From assembly GCF_030409525.1 (NCBI RefSeq), contig NZ_JAUFQB010000054.1, forward strand, positions 1 through 58,707: 58,707 bases of DNA, in the 5' to 3' direction. Positions 52,301-58,707 of this stretch are shown here, in pieces. This stretch comes from Kaistella yonginensis. GTDB taxonomy: Bacteria; Bacteroidota; Bacteroidia; Flavobacteriales; Weeksellaceae. The notes under the pieces are model-generated. The model ran no database searches and was not told the DNA's origin. It saw only the letters and a program-made list of their open reading frames with translations. Within the stretch, counting starts at the first letter, position 1. Every line of letters begins with the position of its first letter. A program made the translations under genes and the position numbers.

Positions 52301-54127
52301 CACTCCATTGACTGCTTGCGTACCCTTCGTTCCGGTAAAATAATTTATGTTTAAATAATCTACATTGGCTTGAACATCTGCAAAAAGTTTAGAGGTGCTG
52401 AAATCGATAAGTCCTTTTATATTTGCCTTGGCTTGCTCATCATTAACATTGATAATTCCTGAATATTTTTTATGATCCAGAATTCCGTCCAAATAAACAT
52501 TATTTATTACTTTATCGGTAATTTCAATTTTAGAAATCTGCGACTTGGTGCGTAGAACCATGGTATTCACATCAAAACTTCTGCCTTCTACATTAAATTT
52601 TCCGCTGATTAAACCCACTTCTTTGCTTTTTGTAATGACCGTCGTGTTTAAATCATTGACTTCGGCAAAACCTCTGTATTTTGGCAAATCGGTACTGTAA
52701 TCTTCCAGGTAGAAATTATTAATCTTGGCTTGACCAATTCCGGTGAGTAATTTTGCTTGTGGAACATAAACCTGTTTTGGAGTAACTCTTGCTGCGCCAT
52801 CAAATTTAATTCTCCCAAAATCATCAGCAAAATTTTTCATTTTTGATGAAATGAAAGTAGGCATCATTGCCTTTAAATCTTTATAGGTAAAATCGGTGGA
52901 AAGCGTGTTGGTTTCGATCTGAAAATCGCCTTCTAAAATACGGGAAACTTTCAGCGATTTCGTTTTGATATTAACTTGTGGATTTCTAATGAGGAAATCT
53001 TCCATTGTAAATTTATTCAAGGGACCTGTAATTTTCCCCGACATATTGATCGGTTTATAATTATCCCAATCGGTTACAAAATAACTGATATCATACCCGC
53101 TGATTTGGCTTCCCTGCTGAAGTTGCAAATCCCACCGCACTTTGTTCGTAAAATCCTGCCATGAACCATCGTTCAAATTAAATTTCACATCGCCTTGAAG
53201 CAAGGAATGATCGGTATTAAAGGTTAAATCTTTAAGTAATAAAAAATCGTGGGTCAGCGAAAAATCCGTAGAAAAGGTATCGACAAAATGTTTTTTACCC
53301 CATCTTTCCGTTGTAAAACGCATATTGTTAATTTGTGCGAACACTTCTGGCCCAATCACTTTAAGTTCGGGAACAACGAGATTTACGTTTTGTGCATCCA
53401 GCCATTTTCCTTCTTCTCCTTCGCTGTTTTGATTAATAATAGATACTTTAGAATTGGAAATATACACTCTGGATTTCAACTGAAAAGGTTCCCTTTTTAC
53501 GGTGGGTGCTGGCGTATCAAATAGCTCTACAAATCTTATGAAATTTGAAATGCTATCGCCTTTGTAGGTAATTACTTTTAGGTCGAGTTCATCTAAAGAC
53601 AAGGATTGAAATTGTAAATTCCGGGAATTGCTGATGATGGAAAACCAGTTTGAATCGGCATATAATTCCTTGGCCTTTAAAAAGGGAAAATTCTTATGGT
53701 CCTTTATGGCAACTTTATGAATGTGAATATCCCCAAAATAATTAACATCCACACTTTCGAAAGACATCTTGGAATTCAAATCCTCATTTAGTTTAGAAAT
53801 CACCTTTTGTGCTGCCCAGTTTTTGGTGGCTGGTAGACTTACTATAATGATAAATGATAAAAACAAAAACAAGCCGGTCCAAAATATACCGAGCAACAAT
53901 TTTGCCCACCATTTGTAGTTGGTCACATCTTTTGCCGCCTGTTCGCCAAATTCTTTTGCGGTTTCTACGGAATGATTAAGAGCGTCCGATGCCAAATTGG
54001 CCGCATCTTTCACGGTTTCTTTTACAGAATCCTGAACATTTTCTACGCCTTTCTGCACAGAATCACCAATGTTTTCTGCAATCGATTTTTTATTTTCTTT
54101 ATCGTTATTATTCTCTAAATTTGCCAT
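49343..54127 (-). CDS. tamB: TamB-like translocation/assembly module (DUF490)
   Basis: A 1594-residue envelope protein of the TamB/AsmA-like family, thought to move lipids or outer-membrane proteins between membranes. The N-terminal ~70 residues are a charged helical extension with repeating VKDAANLASDAL-like segments, then one transmembrane helix (about 72-95) and an extended beta region (about 100-1450) with the C-terminal DUF490 domain (SRLAPRVTVKTGLGIP). Start at 54127 (MANLENNNDK) leaves 4 bp to the divergent tsaD ATG; further upstream codons lie inside tsaD. Confidence 0.9.
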   Translation of the reverse strand: MANLENNNDKENKKSIAENIGDSVQKGVENVQDSVKETVKDAANLASDALNHSVETAKEFGEQAAKDVTNYKWWAKLLLGIFWTGLFLFLSFIIIVSLPATKNWAAQKVISKLNEDLNSKMSFESVDVNYFGDIHIHKVAIKDHKNFPFLKAKELYADSNWFSIISNSRNLQFQSLSLDELDLKVITYKGDSISNFIRFVELFDTPAPTVKREPFQLKSRVYISNSKVSIINQNSEGEEGKWLDAQNVNLVVPELKVIGPEVFAQINNMRFTTERWGKKHFVDTFSTDFSLTHDFLLLKDLTFNTDHSLLQGDVKFNLNDGSWQDFTNKVRWDLQLQQGSQISGYDISYFVTDWDNYKPINMSGKITGPLNKFTMEDFLIRNPQVNIKTKSLKVSRILEGDFQIETNTLSTDFTYKDLKAMMPTFISSKMKNFADDFGRIKFDGAARVTPKQVYVPQAKLLTGIGQAKINNFYLEDYSTDLPKYRGFAEVNDLNTTVITKSKEVGLISGKFNVEGRSFDVNTMVLRTKSQISKIEITDKVINNVYLDGILDHKKYSGIINVNDEQAKANIKGLIDFSTSKLFADVQANVDYLNINYFTGTKGTQAVNGVVVGKIAMTNINDLTLDADLQNINFATTTQKFHIPNAKVKAFFENGNRIVSVDAPGAVKGQIAGKFNLGDLAGMVENGFGKILVGPPARTFYRGQNFTMNFEVKQDLVNYFLPELHIPKGALVDGSFDGNSNNLILNVDAEMLKYVMTKKEDITEADLALARANPAYKINERDKITKDSAMINQVMVRINTANLQEQIFAKIDRIEYNQNILKDITLSGNNENNQVLHIATNFKLGSPEQEIKQELKEYSINLNQSTNSTGDFIFRFEPTTVTFNEVAWSVDTDPLLNHSITYRKNSADFFIENLRLYSDKSELFIKESIFKSAKDFSAAGEIRNVDVAKVFALIKNKNDMDIKGIANGTFDIKMDKNNLEPLIDLNITDIFMNGQVLGNIEIRTKNSPIPNVFDVDVKVLSTGILGDNNLHLTGTINNNTASPSLDLIAKMNDFDLAFAQQFVEGIFSNMRGKASGDLRISGQLNDMDYSGDIALKKFGLKLDFTGVDYSFDDTVVSLSRGLAILNDIGVKDGRANSSGSISGAIQFETLSSMGVNLVLRANNLLLLNNTQKDSDLFWGRVYGNGTLYVDGPVSGLNISTPEMKALANSVFTFNSNSTSNVEEFKMLRFLKRDENGGVITEEKKKSSANINVDFNLEVDKGTTVNVLVGDDIGDISVRGISERLRFVMSRTGAIAMNGNYIVENGTFVSTAILNRTFQIAKGSSIRWDGDPIAPQLNINATYLRTVTNAGQYLNTANLPPINVLLSTRITQTLNNPKIELGVSAEDVSSNIKETLAEKMSNEDEKIIQFGSILVLNSFNVSNSGGFDINIGNFAESSGYNILFKQLGSVLNTISNEFQVDLNYLKGDAGSNTGDRANASVSFALSPRVTVKTGLGIPVSKSENAGSDYLSGEGIVEYDWSKNNDGTRLLRGYSKPTNIGLNGTAAGNAGANQSYGVGVVYSKSFNTIFKRKKKDKNAKSSPEKIKTDSVKNDTLN
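54116..54123 (+). promoter_or_regulatory. -7 element (TAAATTTG) of tsaD inside the tamB coding start
   Basis: TAAATTTG ends 8 nt before the tsaD ATG and overlaps the first tamB codons. No clear -33 TTTG is present. Confidence 0.5.
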
Positions 54128-54131
54128 TGTT

Positions 54132-55172
54132 ATGAGTGACTCAATAATTTTAGGGATAGAATCTTCTTGCGACGACACGTCAGTTTCGGTTATCAAAGGA
54201 AATATAATCTTGTCCAACATCGCTGCCAATCAGGAAATCCACATTGAATATGGTGGTGTGGTTCCAGAATTAGCGTCTCGTGCGCATCAACAAAACATCA
54301 TCCCTGTTGTTGAAAAAGCAGTCAATAAAGCAAATATACATAAAAAAGATATTTCTGCCATTGGTTTTACCAGAGGGCCTGGTCTTTTAGGATCTTTATT
54401 GGTCGGAACTTCTTTTGCAAAGTCTTTGGCGATGAGTTTAAAGGTGCCATTGATTGAAGTAAACCATCTTCAAGCCCATATTTTAGCACACTTCATCGAG
54501 GATGCCAATCCACAACCACCAAAATTTCCTTTTTTATGTTTAACGGTCTCGGGCGGACATACCATGATCGTTTTGGTGAAAGATTATTTCGATATGGAAA
54601 TTATCGGAAAAACCATCGATGATGCTGCGGGTGAAGCTTTTGATAAAATTGGTAAGATTTTCGGCCTAGATTATCCTGCAGGACCAATCATTGATAAATT
54701 GTCAAAAAATACGGTAGAAAATTCATTTAAATTCAATAAACCACGAATGGAAAACTACAATTATTCATTCAGTGGAATTAAAACTTCAGTCCTCTACTTT
54801 ATTCAAAAAGAAGTTCGTAAAAATCCAAATTTCATTGAAGAAAACCTGAATGATTTATGTGCATCGGTGCAAAAATCGATTGTAGAAATCCTGATGGATA
54901 AATTAGAAAAAGCAGCCGAAGAACTCAATATAAAGGAAGTAGCTATTGCAGGCGGCGTATCTGCCAATAGTGGTTTGCGGGAAGCCATGCAGAAAAATAT
55001 AGAGAAACTGGGTTGGAATATTTACATCCCCAAATTTGAGTACACCACCGATAATGCGGCCATGATCGCTATGGTAGCGAAGTTAAAATTTGACCGCGGC
55101 GAATTTGCAGATTTATCGATTTCTGCCACAGCCCGGTATGATATTGAGGAGCGTTTTAAAAAAGATATTTAG
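54132..55172 (+). CDS. tsaD: tRNA threonylcarbamoyladenosine synthase subunit TsaD
   Basis: Transfers the threonylcarbamoyl group to A37 of tRNAs reading ANN codons. The 346-residue product is full length: SIILGIESSCDDTSVSV at the start, the metal-binding VNHLQAHILAHF (two His), LTVSGGHT and the C-terminal AIAGGVSANSGLRE. Start at 54132; codons upstream lie within tamB. Confidence 0.96.
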   Translation: MSDSIILGIESSCDDTSVSVIKGNIILSNIAANQEIHIEYGGVVPELASRAHQQNIIPVVEKAVNKANIHKKDISAIGFTRGPGLLGSLLVGTSFAKSLAMSLKVPLIEVNHLQAHILAHFIEDANPQPPKFPFLCLTVSGGHTMIVLVKDYFDMEIIGKTIDDAAGEAFDKIGKIFGLDYPAGPIIDKLSKNTVENSFKFNKPRMENYNYSFSGIKTSVLYFIQKEVRKNPNFIEENLNDLCASVQKSIVEILMDKLEKAAEELNIKEVAIAGGVSANSGLREAMQKNIEKLGWNIYIPKFEYTTDNAAMIAMVAKLKFDRGEFADLSISATARYDIEERFKKDI

Positions 55173-55200
55173 AATATAGACGAATAGATAATAAACATTT

Positions 55201-55905
55201 ATGAAACTTTTTTTTGGAGAAGTACTTCCTGAAGTTAAAATTAATGAAGAAGAGCAAACGCATATCGTAAAAGTTTTGCGAATGCGCTCTGGTGAAGAAA
55301 TTTTCGTGACGGACGGAAAAGGAAATTTAGCCCTGGGTAAACTTGTATTTGAAGGGAAAAGGGTATCACTAGATCTTACGGAAATTAAAAAGAATTTGCC
55401 CCATTTTCCGACCCAACTTCACATCGCAATTGCACCTACTAAAAACATTGACCGTATTGAATTCTTTGTTGAAAAAGCCACGGAAATGGGTATTGCAGAA
55501 ATCACCTTATTGCAAACTGAAAAAACGGAGCGTAAAAATCTGAATATTGAGAAATTGACAAAGCAAAGTATTGCTGCTTCGAAACAAAGTTTGCGTTTTC
55601 ACTTTCCTGTCATTAATGATTTAACTAAGTTTTCTGATTTTATAAAAAACATCAATCCAGAAGAAACATTTGTGGCTCATTGCAATGAAAAGTTAGTGAG
55701 AATTGATTTAAAAAACCTTCAACAAACTACGCATGACCGCATTAAAAAAATTACTTTTTTAATCGGTCCGGAAGGAGATTTTTCGGATAAAGAAATTGCA
55801 CTTTTAGCGGAAAAAGGTGTGAAAGCAGTTTCGCTCGGAAGTCAACGATTAAGAACGGAAACTGCCGGAGTTTTCGTAGCCGCTTGGAATTATGGGTTGA
55901 GCTGA
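55201..55905 (+). CDS. rsmE: 16S rRNA m3U1498 methyltransferase RsmE
   Basis: A SPOUT methyltransferase of 234 residues. It has the SAM-binding IGPEGDFSDKEIALL and LGSQRLRTETAGVFVAAW motifs and the N-terminal PUA-like domain (HIVKVLRMRSGEEIFVTDGKG). It follows tsaD by 28 bp and is likely co-transcribed. Confidence 0.94.
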   Translation: MKLFFGEVLPEVKINEEEQTHIVKVLRMRSGEEIFVTDGKGNLALGKLVFEGKRVSLDLTEIKKNLPHFPTQLHIAIAPTKNIDRIEFFVEKATEMGIAEITLLQTEKTERKNLNIEKLTKQSIAASKQSLRFHFPVINDLTKFSDFIKNINPEETFVAHCNEKLVRIDLKNLQQTTHDRIKKITFLIGPEGDFSDKEIALLAEKGVKAVSLGSQRLRTETAGVFVAAWNYGLS

Positions 55906-55932
55906 TGATGAATTTTAACCGCAGTATTGAAA

Positions 55933-56297
55933 TTAAGGTTTCGTTATTTTTACGATATAATCTCGTAACTTATCGTTGACAAAGTATTTTTTCGAATTTA
56001 TTTCTATTATTGTAGTACTCATGCAAAAATTCAATTTTGTTGATTGTTCATACAAAAATCCAGAAACTCTTGCATCAACATTCCAATCGTAATCTGCTGG
56101 TTTTAATTCTGCGAAAATTTTTATCAATTCACTGTCTTCTTCTTTGGTTAAAACGACTTTTTTATTTCACTTGACTTTAATAATTCTTCGCAACTTATTG
56201 CCGTTATTGTTGTTATGTATAAATGTATAAATTGTATGTCGGAGTCTTGTTTCTTACAAGAAGTAAAAATTAGAAGTAAAAACAATAAATTTTTCAT
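55933..56297 (-). pseudogene. Small lipoprotein gene, frameshifted in an A6 tract
   Basis: The ATG at 56297 begins MKNLLFLLLIFTSCKKQDSD, a textbook lipoprotein signal with lipobox Cys14. The reading then stops after 49 residues (ending SSEIKKSF). In the next frame the rest runs on to 55933: KVVLTKEEDSELIKIF, then KPADYDWNVDARVSGFLYE and a C-terminal DYIVKITKP. Adding one A to the A6 tract (T6 at 56158-56163 on the plus strand) joins the two into a lipoprotein of about 120 residues. It lies 9 bp after the TrmH-family gene on the same strand. Family unknown. Mutation or sequencing error are both possible. Confidence 0.7.
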
Positions 56298-56306
56298 CTT
56301 TCTGAT

Positions 56307-56966
56307 TCACGAGTTATCCTTTAAATACTTAGCCAAAATCTGTTCCCCACTTTTGATTGAATTCACGGCCCACCGAACTTTCATTTCCCACAATTTTTCT
56401 TCGGAAAGCTTATACTCTAAATTCGAGTTGATCAGTTTTTGTTTTAACGCATACACACAAATTGCCGCCGCGACAGAAACATTGAAACTTCGTGTAAATC
56501 CATACATCGGAATCGCCAGAGTTTCCTCCGCGAAGTCTAAGATTTCTGGCGTAACCCCTTCTTTTTCGGTGCCGAAAATTAAAGCAACGGGTTCTGTAAG
56601 TTTAAAATCTGCAAGGAACGTTGCATTTTTTTCTGGGGAAACCGCAACCATTTTATAGCCTCGGTTTTTTATTTTTTTTAAAGAATCGATGTTGTGCGGA
56701 AGCCGCTCCACCTCCATCCAAGTTTCTGCGCCTTTGGTTACACGTAAGTTGGGATTGAACTGATTCTCGCTTTCCATGGCTACAATTTTATGAAAACCGC
56801 AAGCTTCTACCGACCGCACAATGGCAGCTGCATTGCGAAACTGAAAAACATCTTCGATCACCGGCAAGATAAAATCGGAACTTTCCGGCGCAAAATGATT
56901 GATTTTCTCTAATCGGTCATCGGTTAAAAATTGCTGCAGATATTCAAAGGTTTTCTGGTTTTTCAT
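56307..56966 (-). CDS. TrmH/SpoU family RNA 2'-O-methyltransferase
   Basis: A 219-residue SPOUT enzyme. Motif 1 is FQFRNAAAIVRSVEACG with catalytic Asn/Arg, motif 2 LIFGTEKEGVT and motif 3 IPMYGFTRSFNVSVAAAICVYAL. The pattern fits TrmH-type tRNA Gm18 methyltransferases. The frame is open 14 codons further upstream, but a TATTTTTG box lies at 56972-56979, so the ATG at 56966 is preferred. Confidence 0.88.
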   Translation of the reverse strand: MKNQKTFEYLQQFLTDDRLEKINHFAPESSDFILPVIEDVFQFRNAAAIVRSVEACGFHKIVAMESENQFNPNLRVTKGAETWMEVERLPHNIDSLKKIKNRGYKMVAVSPEKNATFLADFKLTEPVALIFGTEKEGVTPEILDFAEETLAIPMYGFTRSFNVSVAAAICVYALKQKLINSNLEYKLSEEKLWEMKVRWAVNSIKSGEQILAKYLKDNS

Positions 56967-56971
56967 ACCGC

Positions 56972-56979
56972 CAAAAATA
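56972..56979 (-). promoter_or_regulatory. -7 element (TATTTTTG) 5 nt from the TrmH-family start
   Basis: TATTTTTG on the minus strand ends 5 nt before the ATG at 56966, the same spacing as for ansA. A possible -33 TTTG (57009-57006) is 26 bp away, too far. Confidence 0.5.
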
Positions 56980-57132
56980 AGAAATATTTTAGGTTTTATA
57001 GCCTGCAAATACCCGAATAATACGGGCTGATAATACGATTCTTCTTTTTAAGGAAAACACCATAGAAACGATTCTTAATTTCTACAAATAAAATAGTATA
57101 ATTCTTTGATTCATGATTCAATCATTTGTGGC

Positions 57133-57160
57133 AGCAGGGGCGCGAGCGAAGCGAGCGCCA
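57133..57160. repeat. GC-rich GGCGC hairpin with GCGAGC direct repeats
   Basis: GGCGC and GCGCC flank GAGCGAAGCGA; GCGAGC is repeated within. This short GC-rich island in an AT-rich region resembles a dispersed repeat of this group of bacteria. Confidence 0.5.
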
Positions 57161-57250
57161 AAAAGTCACCAAGTTATAGGTTGAGCGATAAATTGTTAGG
57201 CACTTAACCTCTTCTGTTTTTCGGGATTTTCTCTTTTGATTCGAATACAA

Positions 57251-57336
57251 CCGCCCGCGATAGGGATCGCAGTGGAAATCCCGCAGCCCTCGTATTAGAC
57301 GAGGGCGAGGAATTGAAACGGAGAGCCCGGTTTTTT
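57251..57336. repeat. Structured intergenic repeat, copy 2 (Flavo-1-like?)
   Basis: Contains GGGATCGCAGTGGAAATCC, a GCCCTCG hairpin (7 bp, 57286-57306) and GGAATTGAAACGGAGAGCCCGG, matching the flanks of the element at 31204-31276. The two copies differ mainly in the central hairpin. The 57009-57432 region holds no protein gene; it is made up of this and the preceding repeat. Confidence 0.5.
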
Positions 57337-57397
57337 AGATTTTAGAAGCTGGCGTTTGACCAGGCAAAAATCTAAAAAAATCGCCCAAAAAGGAATT

Positions 57398-57427
57398 TTT
57401 GTTATTCTGCGAAATACTGTATTTTTG
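57398..57427 (+). promoter_or_regulatory. Canonical promoter of the asparaginase gene, 5 nt from the ATG
   Basis: TTTG (57398-57401), an 18-bp spacer and TATTTTTG (57420-57427) match the consensus. The ATG is at 57433, so the start site coincides with the start codon. Confidence 0.75.
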
Positions 57428-57432
57428 GACTT

Positions 57433-58449
57433 ATGAAAAGAAAAGTGCTTCTGATTTATACCGGTGGGACGATCGGGATGGAAAAAGATTATGAAACCGG
57501 CAGTTTGATGGCCTTCGACTTTGGAAATATCTTTCAGAAAATTCCGGAAATGAAATTGATCGAGTGCGAGGTTTCGGTTTATCCGTTTAAAAAGCCGCTT
57601 GATTCGTCGGATATGGGACCGAAGGAATGGAAACTCATCGCCAATCACATCGGAAAAAACTATGAACTCTACGATGGTTTTTTGATTCTGCATGGAACTG
57701 ACACGATGTCTTACACCGCATCTGCACTGAGTTTTATGTTGAAAAATTTAAGAAAACCTGTGATATTAACCGGCTCTCAATTGCCAATTGGTGATTTGCG
57801 AACCGATGCGAAAGAAAACTTGTTAACCAGCTTGTATTACGCAAGTTTATATGAAAATAATGAAGCGGTGATCCAAGAAGTTTGCATTTATTTTGAATAT
57901 AAATTGCTGCGTGGAAACCGAACTTTAAAATATTCTGCTGAATTTTTTGACGCCTATCAGACTCCTAATTATCCTGTTTTAGGACAATCTGGTGTTCACC
58001 TAAATATTGAGAAAGATTTTTTGTGGCGTTCAAAAACCAATGAACCATTTGCTGTTGATCCTCATATTTCACAAGATGTTTTGTTTTGGCGAATTTTCCC
58101 AGGCATGCATTTAAATCATTTTACTGAAATTCCTCAGGTAAAAGTTCTGGTCTTGCAGGTTTTCGGTTCAGGCACTATTTTCAACACCGAGAAAACTAAG
58201 AAAATCCTGCAAACCTTGCGAAATAACGGAACTGAAATCGTCGTGATTTCACAATGCGTGTCGGGTGGAATAAGTTTCGGGAAATATTCTAATTCTAATA
58301 TTTTCAATGAAATTGGCGCCATAAGCGGGAATGATAGTACGGCAGAAACTGCGATTACCAAAGCGATGCATCTTCTAGGAAACCCAAATTATGAAGGCAG
58401 TTTCGCGGAAAATTTTGCGAAAAATATTTGTGGGGAAGTGAGTATTTGA
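57433..58449 (+). CDS. Type I L-asparaginase
   Basis: Hydrolyses asparagine to aspartate and ammonia. The 338-residue product has the catalytic Thr in YTGGTIGM (residues 9-16) and HGTDTMSYTASAL (about 87-99), and lacks a signal peptide, so it is cytoplasmic. It has a canonical promoter and a strong hairpin 50 bp after the stop codon. Confidence 0.92.
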   Translation: MKRKVLLIYTGGTIGMEKDYETGSLMAFDFGNIFQKIPEMKLIECEVSVYPFKKPLDSSDMGPKEWKLIANHIGKNYELYDGFLILHGTDTMSYTASALSFMLKNLRKPVILTGSQLPIGDLRTDAKENLLTSLYYASLYENNEAVIQEVCIYFEYKLLRGNRTLKYSAEFFDAYQTPNYPVLGQSGVHLNIEKDFLWRSKTNEPFAVDPHISQDVLFWRIFPGMHLNHFTEIPQVKVLVLQVFGSGTIFNTEKTKKILQTLRNNGTEIVVISQCVSGGISFGKYSNSNIFNEIGAISGNDSTAETAITKAMHLLGNPNYEGSFAENFAKNICGEVSI

Positions 58450-58500
58450 TTTCATTAATAAAAGTAAAGCTTACCCATTATTGCGTATTTAGATAATACA

Positions 58501-58526
58501 ATAAAGTGCTGAAATCAGCACTTTAT
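58501..58526. terminator. Perfect 12-bp hairpin after the asparaginase gene
   Basis: ATAAAGTGCTGA and its exact complement are separated by two A. There is no T tract after it on the plus strand, so it is either a weak terminator or a repeat. Confidence 0.5.
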
Positions 58527-58603
58527 GGACTTAAAGAAAAACAATAAAATTAAGGTGGCTCAAACATATATTTCTTTTGATAAGATATCAATTTGAAAAT
58601 TGA

Positions 58604-58707
58604 GGTAGTGTCCCACTAACTGTGTAAGTTGAAAAGTTATTCTGAAAAATTTTGAGCCCTTAAAGCTCAAAAAAATTTTTCGGAAATAACTTTTTTACTA
58701 TTTTTAA
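58604..58707. mobile_element. Terminal inverted repeat and hairpin of an IS256-like element (partial)
   Basis: GTAGTGTCCCACTAACTGTG followed by TAAG resembles IS256-family ends, many of which contain TGTGTAA. Just inside lies a long imperfect hairpin: AAAAGTTATTCTGAAAAA with GAGC (58632-58657) pairs with 58665-58694. The transposase gene would lie beyond the window. Identity is inferred, not shown. Confidence 0.5.

Noticed and set aside
56215..56658. 147-residue plus-strand frame antisense to the TrmH-family gene
   Set aside because: It lies over a conserved methyltransferase on the other strand and has no family-like motif.
1..58707. tRNA, rRNA or CRISPR loci
   Set aside because: No GGTTCRANNCC arm with a cloverleaf, no rRNA-like block and no spaced direct repeats were seen by eye; a dedicated tRNA search would be more sensitive.

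Overview
The window is AT-rich chromosomal DNA from a member of the Flavobacteriia, most likely the Chryseobacterium/Kaistella group (Weeksellaceae). The evidence is gliding-motility genes gldB and gldC, a secreted protein with a type IX secretion (T9SS) C-terminal sorting domain, Bacteroidetes-type promoters (TTTG / TAnnTTTG), an HMG-CoA synthase of the mevalonate route, split transketolase genes, and many short lipoprotein signals. I see no tRNA or rRNA gene, no CRISPR array, no prophage and no complete insertion sequence. The last ~100 bases look like the terminal inverted repeat of an IS256-like element that continues beyond the window.

Layout. 1-8.6 kb: a lipoprotein, HMG-CoA synthase, an M1 aminopeptidase, thymidylate synthase, a GreA/GreB-like protein, a GH13 amylase lipoprotein and a pRiA4b ORF-3-like acidic protein. 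8.7-14.5 kb: a PhoR/PhoB-like two-component pair divergent from a TonB-dependent receptor and a beta-helix-like lipoprotein, probably a regulated uptake unit. 14.6-15.5 kb: a membrane-anchored barnase-type RNase with its barstar inhibitor. 15.6-20 kb: nadE, a GNAT gene, gldB, gldC and a GLUG/T9SS surface protein. 20.1-25.6 kb: a trans-sulfuration enzyme, DinB, GNAT, a YchJ-like protein, a J-domain/KTSC protein, tyrS and a fatty acid desaturase. 25.7-32.5 kb, all leftward: a FolB-FolK fusion with a pteridine-reductase-like SDR, asnB, a GMC oxidoreductase and a rRNA cytosine methyltransferase.

32.8-41.6 kb, rightward: an MFS exporter, two pirins, OsmC, a small GNAT, catalase, a TMEM175-type channel and a sodium:solute symporter; several of these suit oxidative or electrophile stress. 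41.6-46.9 kb: a frameshifted SRPBCC gene, a split transketolase whose two halves flank a predicted secreted protein, DUF488 and a Tudor-like protein. 47-49.2 kb: a nitrosative-stress-type unit (Ric/ScdA di-iron repair protein, Rrf2 regulator, small membrane protein) and an Lrp regulator. 49.3-58.5 kb: tamB head-to-head with tsaD, rsmE, a frameshifted lipoprotein gene, a TrmH-family methyltransferase and a type I asparaginase.

Main points for a second look: the barnase-like RNase keeps all five catalytic residues and carries cysteines exactly at barnase positions 43 and 80; several promoters lie so close to the start codon that leaderless mRNAs are predicted (ansA, the TrmH gene, the MFS gene, tsaD); two genes are broken by single-base changes in A tracts; the HPPK half of the FolB-FolK fusion lacks its catalytic C-terminal loop; the PhoB-like regulator has Val where the switch Lys-Pro is expected; and several families of small palindromic or structured repeats lie between genes.
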